This document shows positions 1 to 8,571 of a DNA stretch of 64,000 nt, one piece after another. How positions within the stretch are numbered: the stretch's first letter is position 1; every line of letters starts with the position of its first letter. The DNA comes from SpSt-398 sp033762195 (GTDB lineage Bacteria > Bacteroidota > Bacteroidia > Chitinophagales > Chitinophagaceae), in assembly GCA_033762195.1 (NCBI GenBank), contig JANRLV010000150.1, forward strand, positions 1-64,000, given 5' to 3'. The notes under the pieces are model-generated. The model did no database searches and was not told the origin of the DNA. It saw only the letters and a list, made by a program, of their open reading frames with translations. The position numbers and the translations under genes are program-made.

Positions 1-434
1 AAATACACTTCAGGGATCCGATCCAATTCTTCCACCACCCTAAGTGTCCAAAGAATTCTGTTTTGAACCTTTGTTGTTTGTTTCGAGTAGAATTCTTTAA
101 AGTGGTTTTTATAAAAGAAAATGGAACGCTCTTTTGCCACAGCCCAAAGATAGAGAATGTAGTCCAATTGGACAACAGGATGGTGGCCCCCGCCCAACCT
201 CAGGGAGACCCCTTCAGGGTCTTATGCACAATTTCGAACCTTTTCTACAAACGGGTGACCCCTTCGGGGTCAGAATGGGAGTTTTTTGTAAGTTAGAAGT
301 GGATATTTACCATTAGACTCGTAGAGAATGATGGATTTGCTTAAAGGGAAACGTTCGGATGAGCCGTAGTCTGGCGAACTATAATTGTGGTAGTTTGGAA
401 TTAGTAAGACAGCGGCCAGGTAATGCTCCCCCCC
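1..434. other. Non-coding stretch at window start
   Basis: No convincing gene is seen here. Two short overlapping plus-strand reading frames (63-296 and 134-316) have no recognisable family, no signal or domain, and run through hairpins, so I do not call them. The stretch holds a 10-bp inverted repeat AAAGAATTCT/AGAATTCTTT (50-59 and 89-98) and two GACCC-type hairpins. It could be the leader or tail of a gene outside the window. Confidence 0.5.
207..271. repeat. Pair of GACCCC/GGGGTC mini-hairpins
   Basis: GACCCCTTCAGGGTC (207-221) and GACCCCTTCGGGGTC (257-271) are two copies of one 15-nt hairpin, 50 nt apart. The second has a perfect 6-bp stem with a TTC loop and a T-run about 10 nt downstream, so it could act as a weak plus-strand terminator. 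The copy number of two suggests a small repeat module. Confidence 0.55.
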
Positions 435-1694
435 TCACATCATAGACCCCTCGTCGAGCCGGTACTTTTCTTTGATCTTTCGCATCACTTCATCCATGGA
501 AGGGCGATGGTCTTTGGGACTCCATTCTCCCCGCTCCCATTTATCCAACTCTTCATTGATGTTCTTTTCCTGTAGTGATGAAAGCTTGGTGACCAACATA
601 TCACTCATTTCTTTTTGCTTAGCTAGGAATACCTTTTGTTTTTCATAATACGTTTCTTTATCCCGGCGCATTTCATTCTCGGAGGCGGCCATTTTGGTTA
701 GCTCTTCCTTTGCCAACGCGATATCATAAGGCCCTACGGGCATGATGAGTTTGGAGATTATGGGACCGGTTTCAATCAGAATGATCAGGAGCGAAATAAG
801 CAGACTGGCCCAGAACACACTGCTTTCCTCCCGGGTAAGATCGGATAAGGCCTTGTTTCGTTCCAGGAAACCTACATTTTCGGCCGCGGTCTTTTCATAG
901 GCCTTTCTCTTTTCTTCCATATCAGCCTTGGCATGGGCAAGAATACTGTCCTGTGATTGAATACCACCGGCAAGTGCGGCCAATTCGGGCGTAAACTGTA
1001 CAAGTGCTTGTTGATACGCGGCTTGTTTGAGCCGGGTTAAATTATCGATTCCGCGCTGCATGGATCCTCCGGTGCCATCGGCTTCGGAGACATAGGCTTG
1101 TTGCAAACGATGCAAGGTATCTTCAATGGCAAGCTTGCGGGCGGACAAGCGGTTGCGCTCATCGGTGGCGGATTGGGTCAGGGATGTATATTCCTGCTGC
1201 AGGAGGCTGTCGTTCAGTTGGATACGGGCATGGGTATTCTCAATGACCTTGGTGTCGATCTCTTTTTCGAAGATCTTCATTTCCAAAGGCCGGGCAATGG
1301 TTAAGCCGATCAACAGGGCAAGCGCGATACGGGGAATGGCCATCCAGACCTGCTTTTTCCTGCTTACACCATATTTCCGCATGGTGGAGACCAGGAACCG
1401 ATCGAAATTGAAAATGATCAAGCCCCAGATGATGGCAAAACCCACCGCCACCCAGAAATTGCCAAAAACAGTGTACATGGCATAGCCGGCCGAAGCGGCG
1501 GCGAGCACAAAAGTGGCCAGGATAACACCGCCCAGACCGGAATATTTTGCATGCTCGGATGGATATTCTTTTAATAATTTTTGATGCGCCCCTGCACACC
1601 ACCACAAAAAGCGGGTGTCGGAAGGTTTGGTTTTCTCTCCAAATGAGTCATAGGTGTACAGACTCGTGTCCCCCTGTTGTTGTTCAGCAGACAT
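435..1694 (-). CDS. DUF4407 family membrane protein
   Basis: A 419-residue integral membrane protein. The N-terminal block with FLWWCAGA (about residues 29-36), a membrane pair around residues 52-96 and the motif IIFNFDRFLVST (about 92-103) are the hallmark of DUF4407. A third membrane segment lies near 117-135 and a fourth near 295-315. Between them is a long charged coiled-coil region (about 150-290), and a second helical stretch follows the last membrane segment. The function of the family is unknown. It is the last gene of a minus-strand run corA, DUF1003, DUF4407. A Bacteroidota -7 element TACTTTTG lies at 1783-1790, about 90 bp upstream, so it may also have its own transcript. Confidence 0.85.
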   Translation of the reverse strand: MSAEQQQGDTSLYTYDSFGEKTKPSDTRFLWWCAGAHQKLLKEYPSEHAKYSGLGGVILATFVLAAASAGYAMYTVFGNFWVAVGFAIIWGLIIFNFDRFLVSTMRKYGVSRKKQVWMAIPRIALALLIGLTIARPLEMKIFEKEIDTKVIENTHARIQLNDSLLQQEYTSLTQSATDERNRLSARKLAIEDTLHRLQQAYVSEADGTGGSMQRGIDNLTRLKQAAYQQALVQFTPELAALAGGIQSQDSILAHAKADMEEKRKAYEKTAAENVGFLERNKALSDLTREESSVFWASLLISLLIILIETGPIISKLIMPVGPYDIALAKEELTKMAASENEMRRDKETYYEKQKVFLAKQKEMSDMLVTKLSSLQEKNINEELDKWERGEWSPKDHRPSMDEVMRKIKEKYRLDEGSMM

Positions 1695-1782
1695 AACGAA
1701 TGGTTTACAGTAAATGAATTAAAAAATGCCCTATTTGTGGTTGAAGTGGAAAAGATAGAACGGGGGGCGTCCCGTTTCATTG

Positions 1783-1790
1783 CAAAAGTA
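1783..1790 (-). promoter_or_regulatory. Putative -7 element for the DUF4407 gene
   Basis: Read on the minus strand this is TACTTTTG, a full match to the Bacteroidota -7 consensus TAnnTTTG. It lies just beyond the end of the DUF1003 gene and would give a leader of about 80 nt. No clear -33 TTG is seen, so this is a tentative call. Confidence 0.35.
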
Positions 1791-1793
1791 CTG

Positions 1794-2390
1794 TTAATTC
1801 AGTTTTTCACGTATCTCGGTCAGCAATTCCATTTGCTTAGCCTGGATGTCAAAAAGGGTCTTTATTTGCTCTTCAAGAAGGAGGTCAATCTTTTGGTGAA
1901 GGTTGCGCACCTCCAATTCAGCTTTCAGGTTGATCATGTAGTCGTTCTCTGCACGTTTGCGGTCCTTTTCTTCCTGCCGGTTCTGGCTCATCATAATGAC
2001 AGGGGCCTGAAGAGCGGCAATACAGGACAGGATCAGGTTCATCAGTATAAAGGGATAGGGGTCAAATATCTTTCCGGGAGAAACAACGCTATTAAAGAGT
2101 ATCCAGGCGCCCAATAAAAACAAAAAGGAAAGTATAAATGACCAGCTACCGCCAAAGCGGGCCACTCGATCGGCGAGCCGCTGACCGGGAGTGGTTTTTT
2201 CCATAATGGGATGGGAAAGCTGTTCAATCAGGGATCGCTCTTCCCTGATCGAGTCATTGACGATCTGGCGAAGCTTGATGACCTGGTCGGCCTGGTCAGC
2301 GAAAAGTCGGTCGATGTCTATTTTACCGGGCATAATGTAGTTTTTTATTTCTTCGCGTTCGCTGCGAGAAACTCTTTTAAAACCACCCAC
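1794..2390 (-). CDS. DUF1003 domain membrane protein
   Basis: A 198-residue protein with the DUF1003 core: RLADRVARFGGSWSF (about residues 71-85), a membrane hairpin (about 83-130), the motif FDPYPFILMNL and then QAPVIMMSQNRQ. A charged C-terminal helix follows. Family members are small inner-membrane proteins of unknown role, often near ion transporters; here the upstream neighbour is corA. The longest frame starts with GTG at 2390 and overlaps the corA end by 14 bp, which suggests translational coupling. An ATG at 2333 (MPGKID) is an alternative start. Function beyond the family name is not known. Confidence 0.85.
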   Translation of the reverse strand: MGGFKRVSRSEREEIKNYIMPGKIDIDRLFADQADQVIKLRQIVNDSIREERSLIEQLSHPIMEKTTPGQRLADRVARFGGSWSFILSFLFLLGAWILFNSVVSPGKIFDPYPFILMNLILSCIAALQAPVIMMSQNRQEEKDRKRAENDYMINLKAELEVRNLHQKIDLLLEEQIKTLFDIQAKQMELLTEIREKLN

Positions 2391-3516
2391 GTTTTTTGAA
2401 GATCCTCAGCATAACAATAGGAACGATGAGCATGAACCCTACAGCCAAAAAGAATCCCCATTTATGGTGTATATACGGTATGGCTTCGAAGTTCATGCCA
2501 AAGATCCCGCCAATAACAGTGGCCGGCGCCAGTAAGCAGGTCACAATGGCCATCACTTTCATCACCTCATTGGTCTTAAGGCTTACCTGGTTGAGGTAGA
2601 GGTCTTGCAGGTTGAGAATAAGATCGCGGTAGTTTTCACTCAGGTCATAGGCTTGCACCACGTGATCGTACACATCATTGAAATATTTTGTAGTACGGTC
2701 TTCGAGCAGTTCACTTTCTGACCGGATGATCCCACTGACCAGATCACGAACAGGCGCAATATTTCTTTTCAGCACGATCATTTCCTTTCTCGCCACATTG
2801 ATACGCGCCAGGGTGCGTTTGTTGCTGGACCGCACCACTTCTTCTTCAAGGTCTTCGATGTGGTCACCCAACTGTTCCATCACCAGGAAATAGTGGTCAA
2901 CGATCATATCGATCATGGAATAACAGAGATAATCAGCCGTCATTTGCCGGATCTTGCTATTGGCCATTTTTAATTTTCCGCGGAGGCCATTGAAAACATC
3001 ACGACTGGCGTCTTCCTGGAAGCTGATGACAAAATTGCGCCCAAGCACGATACTGATCTGCTCCTGTTCCACAGTATTTTCCTTGGCGTTAAAGTAAAGC
3101 ATATTGAGCAGGCAGAACATCACGCCTTCGATATCATCCATTTTCGGACGCTGGTTGACACTGAGTATATCTTCCTGGATCAGCGGGTGGACACCAAAAT
3201 GGTTGCCAATGTTTTCTACATCCGCCTTTCTGATCCCGTCAATATTGATCCAACTGATCTTGCCGGAATGAAGAAATTCTTTGCATTCATCAATCGAACT
3301 TAATTCGTGAATATCCACGTTTTGGACATTATAGTCATATACGGTGATCTTGACATCCTTGGAATCTTCGCGCTGGGGAATGACCGTGGGATTGACCTGA
3401 AGGATCTGCCGCGTGCGTTTGGTTCCAAAAAGGCTTGGTAACCCGAGATAGCGGAGGTATTTATCCGGGTTGAGTGGGTCGAGGATCTTTTTTACGCCGT
3501 TGGAACGCTGGGGCAA
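2377..3516 (-). CDS. corA: CorA-family Mg2+/divalent cation transporter
   Basis: A 379-residue protein with a long soluble N-terminal domain, a helical stalk and two C-terminal membrane helices. The signature GMN motif is at about residues 340-342, after the first membrane helix, and the protein ends in the usual basic tail (KKRGWF). CorA forms a pentameric channel for Mg2+ and sometimes Co2+ or Ni2+ across the inner membrane. The only available start is TTG at 3516, because in-frame stops lie just upstream and the next ATG is deep inside the conserved domain. It is the first gene of the corA-DUF1003-DUF4407 run. Confidence 0.93.
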   Translation of the reverse strand: MPQRSNGVKKILDPLNPDKYLRYLGLPSLFGTKRTRQILQVNPTVIPQREDSKDVKITVYDYNVQNVDIHELSSIDECKEFLHSGKISWINIDGIRKADVENIGNHFGVHPLIQEDILSVNQRPKMDDIEGVMFCLLNMLYFNAKENTVEQEQISIVLGRNFVISFQEDASRDVFNGLRGKLKMANSKIRQMTADYLCYSMIDMIVDHYFLVMEQLGDHIEDLEEEVVRSSNKRTLARINVARKEMIVLKRNIAPVRDLVSGIIRSESELLEDRTTKYFNDVYDHVVQAYDLSENYRDLILNLQDLYLNQVSLKTNEVMKVMAIVTCLLAPATVIGGIFGMNFEAIPYIHHKWGFFLAVGFMLIVPIVMLRIFKKRGWF

Positions 3517-3550
3517 GGGAGTGTTTTTTTAAAGTTAGGGGTTTTCAATA

Positions 3551-3683
3551 CAGAGAACAAGATTTACCGCAGAGTAAGCTGTTAGCCATAGGCTATTAGC
3601 TCTTGGCGATGCTTTGCGTCATAGCGCCATGGCGGTAAGAATCTCTGCGAAAAGCTGCGTTCTCATGTTCTCTGCGGTGAATC
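3551..3683. repeat. Word-built inverted repeat element (GCAGAGAAC/TTAGC type)
   Basis: The outer arms GATTTACCGCAGAG (3561-3574) and CTCTGCGGTGAATC (3670-3683) pair with one mismatch. Between them are a TAGCC-ATA-GGCTA palindrome (3583-3595), a GGCG/CGCC stem and a further AATCTCTGCG word. The element fills the gap between the corA start and the 3' end of the sugar transporter, both on the minus strand. It may end the corA-side leader or act as a processing site; it is not coding. Confidence 0.6.
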
Positions 3684-3685
3684 AA

Positions 3686-5035
3686 TCAATGTAAAACCAT
3701 TCTTTTCTCCAATTCCTCCAAACTATCCCCTTTGGTTTCCGGCATTTTTGTCAACACCCATACCAACTGCAGCACCATCATTCCGGCAAAGAAGGCAAAG
3801 ATGATCCAGGGGCTGTCTTTAAGTATCCCTTCTTTCTCATCGAGGAAGAGCGGTGTAATGAGGGTGATCAGTGCGGCGAATACCCAATGTACACTGGTGC
3901 CAAAGGATTGGCCCAGGGCCCGGGATTTGTTGGGAAATATCTCGGAGATAAATACCCAGATCACGGCTCCCTGGCCGATGGCATGGGATGCAATGAACAG
4001 AAGCAGGAAGCTCATGAGGAAACCGGAGGAGGCGCCTGTTTTAAAGGCATACGCTACCAGGGCCAGGCTCAGAATATAGCCCAGCGAACCAATGATAAGC
4101 AGTTTTTTCCGCCCCATGCGATCGATCAGGTATAGTCCGATAAAAGTAAAAATGAGGTTGATGCCCCCGATGGCAATGGAATTGAAGAGTGACTCTTTTG
4201 CTGCGAGACCGGCCCTTTCCAGTATCTCCGGAGCATAATATAAAATGAAGTTGATACCCGATAGCTGATTAAAGAAGGCAATGAAAAAGGCGAGGAACAG
4301 GGGCGTGCGCAACCGGGAGCTAAACAATCCGGAAGGATTTTCCCCACTTATTGTGGCATTGGCTTCCTGTATGCGCTTTATTTCCCCGGAAATATCCTCC
4401 ACACCCATTTTTTCCAGTACCGGTCTGGCGGCAGCGGGATCATTTTTCCGGGAGATCAGCCAGCGCGGGCTTTCCGGGAGACCGGGAACCATAAAGGTGT
4501 AGATCAGTGAGGGGATGGCCATCACCCCCAGCATCCACCTCCAGTCATTGGCCCCGTCAAACCCTTTCAGGAAGTAATTGGAGAGAAAGGCAATGAGGAT
4601 GCCAAATACAATATTGAACTGGTACATACCCACCAACCGGCCCCTGACCTTTGGCGCAGCGATCTCTGAGATATAGGTGGGCGCCACCACCGAAGAAGCA
4701 CCGATGCCAACACCACCGATGAAACGAAAAAAGGAGAAACTATAAGGGTCCTGCGCCAGGGCCGACCCAATAGCAGAAACGGAAAAGAGTATGCCGATCC
4801 AGAGCAGGACCTTTTTTCGTCCATATTTTTCGGTGGGAATACCTCCAAACAAGGAGCCAAAAACGGTTCCCCAAAGCGCCATCGACATGATGAAAAATCC
4901 GTGAAAAAGAGGGCTGGTGTGCCAGAGTTCCTTGATGGGGAGATTGGCCCCGGAGATAACTACCGTATCAAAACCAAAGATAAAACCCGCTAAAGCCGCA
5001 ACTACGGACCAATAAAGGAGCAGATGTTTTCTCAT
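3686..5035 (-). CDS. Sugar porter family MFS transporter
   Basis: A 449-residue, 12-helix major facilitator of the sugar/H+ symporter type. It shows the family marks GFIFGFDTVVISG in helix 1, the loop 2-3 motif YGRKK, PESPRWL at the end of helix 6, the loop 8-9 motif DRMGRKKLL and the C-terminal PETKG. It probably imports a hexose or pentose; the substrate cannot be told from sequence. The frame can be extended to a TTG at 5077, but the ATG at 5035 (MRKHLLLYW) fits the family start. The next gene upstream on the same strand is kdsB, 47 bp away. Confidence 0.9.
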   Translation of the reverse strand: MRKHLLLYWSVVAALAGFIFGFDTVVISGANLPIKELWHTSPLFHGFFIMSMALWGTVFGSLFGGIPTEKYGRKKVLLWIGILFSVSAIGSALAQDPYSFSFFRFIGGVGIGASSVVAPTYISEIAAPKVRGRLVGMYQFNIVFGILIAFLSNYFLKGFDGANDWRWMLGVMAIPSLIYTFMVPGLPESPRWLISRKNDPAAARPVLEKMGVEDISGEIKRIQEANATISGENPSGLFSSRLRTPLFLAFFIAFFNQLSGINFILYYAPEILERAGLAAKESLFNSIAIGGINLIFTFIGLYLIDRMGRKKLLIIGSLGYILSLALVAYAFKTGASSGFLMSFLLLFIASHAIGQGAVIWVFISEIFPNKSRALGQSFGTSVHWVFAALITLITPLFLDEKEGILKDSPWIIFAFFAGMMVLQLVWVLTKMPETKGDSLEELEKRMVLH

Positions 5036-5082
5036 AGCAATCGCAATAGGATGAATGAGAAAGATAACGAAAAACAATAATA

Positions 5083-5814
5083 TTATTTGCCCAATAATTC
5101 CCTGGCTTTTTCGAGTTCGGCGGGTGTATCAATACCGATGCCCGTGTATTCGGTGGAGACCATACGGATCTTAACCCCGTTTTCGAGATAGCGCAGTTGT
5201 TCGAGTTTTTCTACCTGTTCCAATTTACCGATCGGCCATTGGGTAAATTGGAGCAGGGTTTCTTTTCGGAAGGCGTAGATACCAATATGCTTATAGTAGG
5301 TGAAGGGAAGTCCCGACTGACGATCATAGGGAATAAGGGCGCGACTGAAATAAAGTGCATTGGAATCCTTGTCCACCACTACTTTGGCAAAGTTGGGATT
5401 GGACAGGTATTCGGCATCGGCAGAGGGGTGCATGACCGAGGCCACTTTTACGGAAGGGTCCTGGAAGGCAGCCACTAACTTCTCCAAAACAACCTTATTG
5501 ACAAAAGGCTCATCGCCCTGGACATTCACTATGACGTCCACATTCATATCCTGCACAGCTTCGGCGATCCTGTCCGAACCACTTTCGTGTTCTTTCTTAC
5601 TCATCATGGCCTTACCGCCGTGTGTGGTGATTTCCTGGAAGATGATATCACTATCCGTTATTACGATCACTTCATCAAAGAGACCGGTGGCCACGGTATT
5701 TTCATAGGTGGTGCGGATGACGGTTTTTTCACCCAATAATTGCATGAGTTTGGCAGGAAAGCGGGTGGCGGCATAGCGCGCCGGGATGCAGGCAATGATC
5801 TTGTTGGTATGCAT
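5083..5814 (-). CDS. kdsB: 3-deoxy-manno-octulosonate cytidylyltransferase
   Basis: This 243-residue enzyme activates Kdo with CTP to give CMP-Kdo for lipopolysaccharide core synthesis in the cytoplasm. The sequence shows the nucleotide-binding IPARYAATRFPAKL near the N-terminus, the HESGSDRIAE motif and NVQGDEPF, all diagnostic of KdsB. A longer frame starts with TTG at 5823, but the -7 element TATCTTTG occupies 5821-5828, so the ATG at 5814 (MHTNKI) is the better start and the mRNA would be nearly leaderless. It confirms an outer membrane with Kdo-containing LPS. Confidence 0.95.
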   Translation of the reverse strand: MHTNKIIACIPARYAATRFPAKLMQLLGEKTVIRTTYENTVATGLFDEVIVITDSDIIFQEITTHGGKAMMSKKEHESGSDRIAEAVQDMNVDVIVNVQGDEPFVNKVVLEKLVAAFQDPSVKVASVMHPSADAEYLSNPNFAKVVVDKDSNALYFSRALIPYDRQSGLPFTYYKHIGIYAFRKETLLQFTQWPIGKLEQVEKLEQLRYLENGVKIRMVSTEYTGIGIDTPAELEKARELLGK

Positions 5815-5820
5815 GTATAT

Positions 5821-5828
5821 CAAAGATA
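5821..5828 (-). promoter_or_regulatory. Putative -7 element for kdsB
   Basis: The minus strand reads TATCTTTG, a full match to TAnnTTTG, 7 nt before the kdsB ATG at 5814. It overlaps the alternative TTG start and therefore argues against it. A -33 TTG is not obvious. Confidence 0.45.
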
Positions 5829-5836
5829 ATAGTTTC

Positions 5837-5875
5837 TCGCAGCGAGCGCGGCGGTTACCGCGGCATACGCTGCGA
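5837..5875. repeat. GC-rich stem-loop between kdsB and the hydroxylase gene
   Basis: TCGCAGCG (5837-5844) pairs with CGCTGCGA (5868-5875), and GCGG (5851-5854) pairs with CCGC (5858-5861) inside it. It lies between the 3' end of the fatty acid hydroxylase gene and the kdsB promoter, so it could terminate the upstream minus-strand transcript, although no clear T-run follows. Confidence 0.5.
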
Positions 5876-5886
5876 AAAACAAAAGA

Positions 5887-6708
5887 TCAATGGTTTTTAA
5901 ATGGATACCCCATTAATTTTTTGAAATCCTCATCTTCTTCGTTCGGATAGTAGCGATCCAACCCGTATTTGATATCCTTTGGCGCAAGTTTTCTGAATGT
6001 TCCCAGCAGCCGGTCCCAAATGGACAGAATGGCTCCGTAGTTACTATCGGTATAGGGTTGTTTCCAATGGTGGTGGACCTTGTGCATATTGGGCGAAACA
6101 AGGACATAGCTAAGGGCTTTATCCAGCCAGACGGGCAGGCTGATATTGGCGTGCGTAAAGGCCGTGGAGAAGACCAGGATGGTTTGAAAGATCATGACGG
6201 CATACATGGGGGCGCCGCTGACGAAGATGCCCATGAAGAAAAAGAGTCCGCGCAGGATACTTTCTCCGGGGTGGTGACGGAGTCCGGTGGTGACATCCAC
6301 ATTATTATCTGCATGGTGAATGACATGGAAGCGCCAGAGAAAAGGCACTTTATGTTCGGTGATATGGACCAGCCAGCCGCCAAAGAAATCGAGCACCAGA
6401 AAGGAGATCAGCACGGTGGCAAGAACGCCGGCATTGAACCAATGCACCAATCCAAAAGACTGGTTACGACACCAATCACTAATGAGAATAATGACGAGGG
6501 CGAGAAAAGTGTGAATGATGAGGTGAATGACGGTAAAACTAAAATTGATCAGGGCATGTCGCGGCTTGGATCTTTTATAGGCCATGGGCAGGAGCGGAAT
6601 GGCTCCTTCAATGATCCAGAAAAAAAGGAGACCGCCTACGAGAATGGCCATGCGTTCCAGCGGGCGTTGTTCCAGCGTAGAGAAGTGGTTAATGATGTTT
6701 TCCCACAT
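5887..6708 (-). CDS. Fatty acid hydroxylase / sterol desaturase family protein
   Basis: A 273-residue multi-span membrane protein with the di-iron histidine boxes of the family: HITEH, then HVIHH a few residues on, and HKVHHH near residue 220. Such enzymes use O2 and a di-iron centre to hydroxylate or desaturate lipids, carotenoids or sterol-like substrates. Four or five hydrophobic segments are visible before and between the boxes. The substrate is not predictable. It starts with a clean ATG (MWENIINHF) and stands alone, with kdsB downstream on the same strand. Confidence 0.88.
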   Translation of the reverse strand: MWENIINHFSTLEQRPLERMAILVGGLLFFWIIEGAIPLLPMAYKRSKPRHALINFSFTVIHLIIHTFLALVIILISDWCRNQSFGLVHWFNAGVLATVLISFLVLDFFGGWLVHITEHKVPFLWRFHVIHHADNNVDVTTGLRHHPGESILRGLFFFMGIFVSGAPMYAVMIFQTILVFSTAFTHANISLPVWLDKALSYVLVSPNMHKVHHHWKQPYTDSNYGAILSIWDRLLGTFRKLAPKDIKYGLDRYYPNEEDEDFKKLMGYPFKNH

Positions 6709-6817
6709 GACAGCAACTTTGGTGTTAAGTTACGGGGTTTTGGGAGTTTTTTTATCTTCATGTGGCATTCCTTTGCGCCTGGCGTTTAAGTTTACCGACA
6801 GGGTGTAATGGGGCGCG

Positions 6818-7213
6818 ATGTATATGGACAAAGAAATATTGGCTTATAATAAAAAGCAGGCACCTGGAGACAGGGAGATCTGCGAGTTACTTGCCCAGCA
6901 AATTGATAAGGGATTGCCGGAGGCGGAGAATAAGATCTGGCATGCGCATCCGGTATGGTTTCTGGATGGGAACCCCATTGTAGGGTATCACAAACTAAAG
7001 GAGAGTGTTCGCCTGTTATTTTGGAGCGGACAATCCTTTGAGGAAGAGGGGTTATTGCCTGAGGGGAAATTCAAGGCGGCGGAAGCCCGGTTTACCTCGG
7101 CTGACCAAGTGAAGAAACGCGATCTTCAACGGTGGCTCAAGAAGGGCCGCGAGATACAATGGGATTATAAGAATATTGTAAAGCGCAAGGGAAAATTGGA
7201 GCAATTGAAATAG
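6818..7213 (+). CDS. DUF1801 (YdhG-like) protein
   Basis: A 131-residue soluble protein with the DUF1801 pattern: an N-terminal helix, a WHAHPVWFLDGNPIVG block (about residues 47-62), a LLFWSG strand and a basic C-terminal helix. The fold is a small alpha/beta domain found across bacteria; its biochemical role is unknown. It starts at ATG 6818, with a possible second ATG two codons on. It is a lone plus-strand gene, divergent from the hydroxylase gene upstream and convergent with phnA downstream. Confidence 0.8.
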   Translation: MYMDKEILAYNKKQAPGDREICELLAQQIDKGLPEAENKIWHAHPVWFLDGNPIVGYHKLKESVRLLFWSGQSFEEEGLLPEGKFKAAEARFTSADQVKKRDLQRWLKKGREIQWDYKNIVKRKGKLEQLK

Positions 7214-7242
7214 AAATTTCAAATTGATTCAAACGCGCTCGG

Positions 7243-7800
7243 TTATCCTTTCTTCACAAACTTTGTCAATATCACAATCATTTGCTCATTGATCTTTCCT
7301 TCGATCTGACCGGTATTGTCCGGAACAAGCCGGATCTTTTTTACAACCGTTCCTTTGGCGGCACTAAAGCTGGTACCTTTTACATTCAATGCCTGGGTCA
7401 GCACAACCGTATCTCCATTTTCAAGGGTATTGCCAAATGCATCTTTATGTGTGTCGGCCACTTCAAAAGCACTTAAAGCCCATTCTACCACCGATTCATC
7501 CAACTCTACGGAGTGAAGGACCTGCGAAGCCCACTCTTCTTCTTTGAATATGGATAAAAGCCGGTAACTTAATGCCTGAACAGCGGGCTCGGGATTCCAG
7601 ATACTGCCTTCGAGACAACGCCAGTGCTGGGAAGTGGAACGGTCATCCAGGGCGGCAAAACAAATGGGACAAAGTGCCACCATATTTTCTACGGCTTCCT
7701 CGGTTTTGGGGCTGACAAGATATTCGATACTGGCCGGTTCGGCACCACAGAGTTCACAAGTGCCCTGGCAACGATCGGCCAGTTTTTGGGAAAGAGCCAT
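7243..7800 (-). CDS. phnA: PhnA-like (YjdM) zinc-ribbon protein
   Basis: A 185-residue protein with an N-terminal zinc ribbon (CQGTCELCG and CPICF) and a C-terminal SH3-like domain beginning DAFGNTLENGDTVVL, the organisation of PhnA/YjdM. E. coli YjdM is often named alkylphosphonate utilisation protein, but its function is not well established. This copy has an extended middle segment between ribbon and SH3-like domain, as in other Bacteroidota. Its -7 element TACCTTTG lies at 7821-7828, giving a short leader. Confidence 0.85.
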   Translation of the reverse strand: MALSQKLADRCQGTCELCGAEPASIEYLVSPKTEEAVENMVALCPICFAALDDRSTSQHWRCLEGSIWNPEPAVQALSYRLLSIFKEEEWASQVLHSVELDESVVEWALSAFEVADTHKDAFGNTLENGDTVVLTQALNVKGTSFSAAKGTVVKKIRLVPDNTGQIEGKINEQMIVILTKFVKKG

Positions 7801-7820
7801 AGTTAGTTTTTAGAGCCGCA

Positions 7821-7828
7821 AAGGTACG
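7821..7828 (-). promoter_or_regulatory. Putative -7 element for phnA
   Basis: The minus strand reads TACCTTTG, a full match to TAnnTTTG, 20 nt upstream of the phnA ATG. No TTG is found at the usual -33 distance. Confidence 0.4.
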
Positions 7829-7888
7829 AAGAGGCAGAGAGAGTGGCGAATATTTGTCGACCAACCTTTCAATTTTAACCCTTATAAT

Positions 7889-8497
7889 ATGAACCGCATC
7901 ATTTTGCTTCTCCTGTTTATTCTTGCAGACATTACCAGTTTTGCGCAAGTACAAAAACCCTGGACGGAGGCGGACAGGCTTTTTCTTGTTTCGGGTTTAA
8001 CCCGTACCCGAAACGAAGTGATACAGGCCACCCAAAACCTATCGGATACCCAATGGCATTTTAAACCCGATTCAGCGTCCTGGTCACTGGCCCAGGTACT
8101 TGAACATCTGGGATTGTATGAGCGCTTGTTTATTCAGGAAGCGGATATCATGCTCAGTACGGTTCCGGATCCAGCCATGGATAGCCTCTCATTACCTGAT
8201 ACCACCTATATCAACTGGATGAATGATCCAAACCCGCATGTGGCGGATTGGAATGCGATTCCCCTTGGTTTTATGAAAGGGAAAGATAACCTCAGGTTCT
8301 TTTTATTTGGCCGGGACAGGTTTATCAACTTTGTTGAAAAAACGACCTATGACCTGCGATCTCATTTTACTTTTCGTTGGGGCCAGGAGAAAAGAAGGAG
8401 CATTCATGCCCTCATTGTGGTACACTTTGCGCACACCGACCGCCATTTAAAACAAATACATCGAATAATGGCACACGCGGGGTTTCCTAAAAAGTAG
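7889..8497 (+). CDS. Secreted DinB-like protein
   Basis: A 202-residue protein with a signal peptide (about residues 1-20, ending SFAQ) followed by a DinB/YfiT four-helix bundle. Metal-binding histidines are visible in LEHLGLYER and in HTDRHLKQIH near the C-terminus, spaced as in the family. DinB-like proteins are putative metal-dependent enzymes, related to thiol S-transferases; this exported version probably acts in the periplasm. The substrate is unknown. Confidence 0.82.
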   Translation: MNRIILLLLFILADITSFAQVQKPWTEADRLFLVSGLTRTRNEVIQATQNLSDTQWHFKPDSASWSLAQVLEHLGLYERLFIQEADIMLSTVPDPAMDSLSLPDTTYINWMNDPNPHVADWNAIPLGFMKGKDNLRFFLFGRDRFINFVEKTTYDLRSHFTFRWGQEKRRSIHALIVVHFAHTDRHLKQIHRIMAHAGFPKK

Positions 8498-8571
8498 TTC
8501 AGTATTGAATAAAATAGTTTTAACAAAAAATTGGACAGCGGGCATAATAAGAGCGAGTAGTTTTAGGAACC

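Noticed and set aside
63..316. Two short plus-strand frames near the window start
   Set aside because: No family, no signal, and they cross hairpins; a chance opening is more likely.
6058..6789. 243-codon plus-strand frame opposite the fatty acid hydroxylase gene
   Set aside because: It lies antisense to a clear family member and its sequence has no domain; it is a mirror effect of the real gene's codons.
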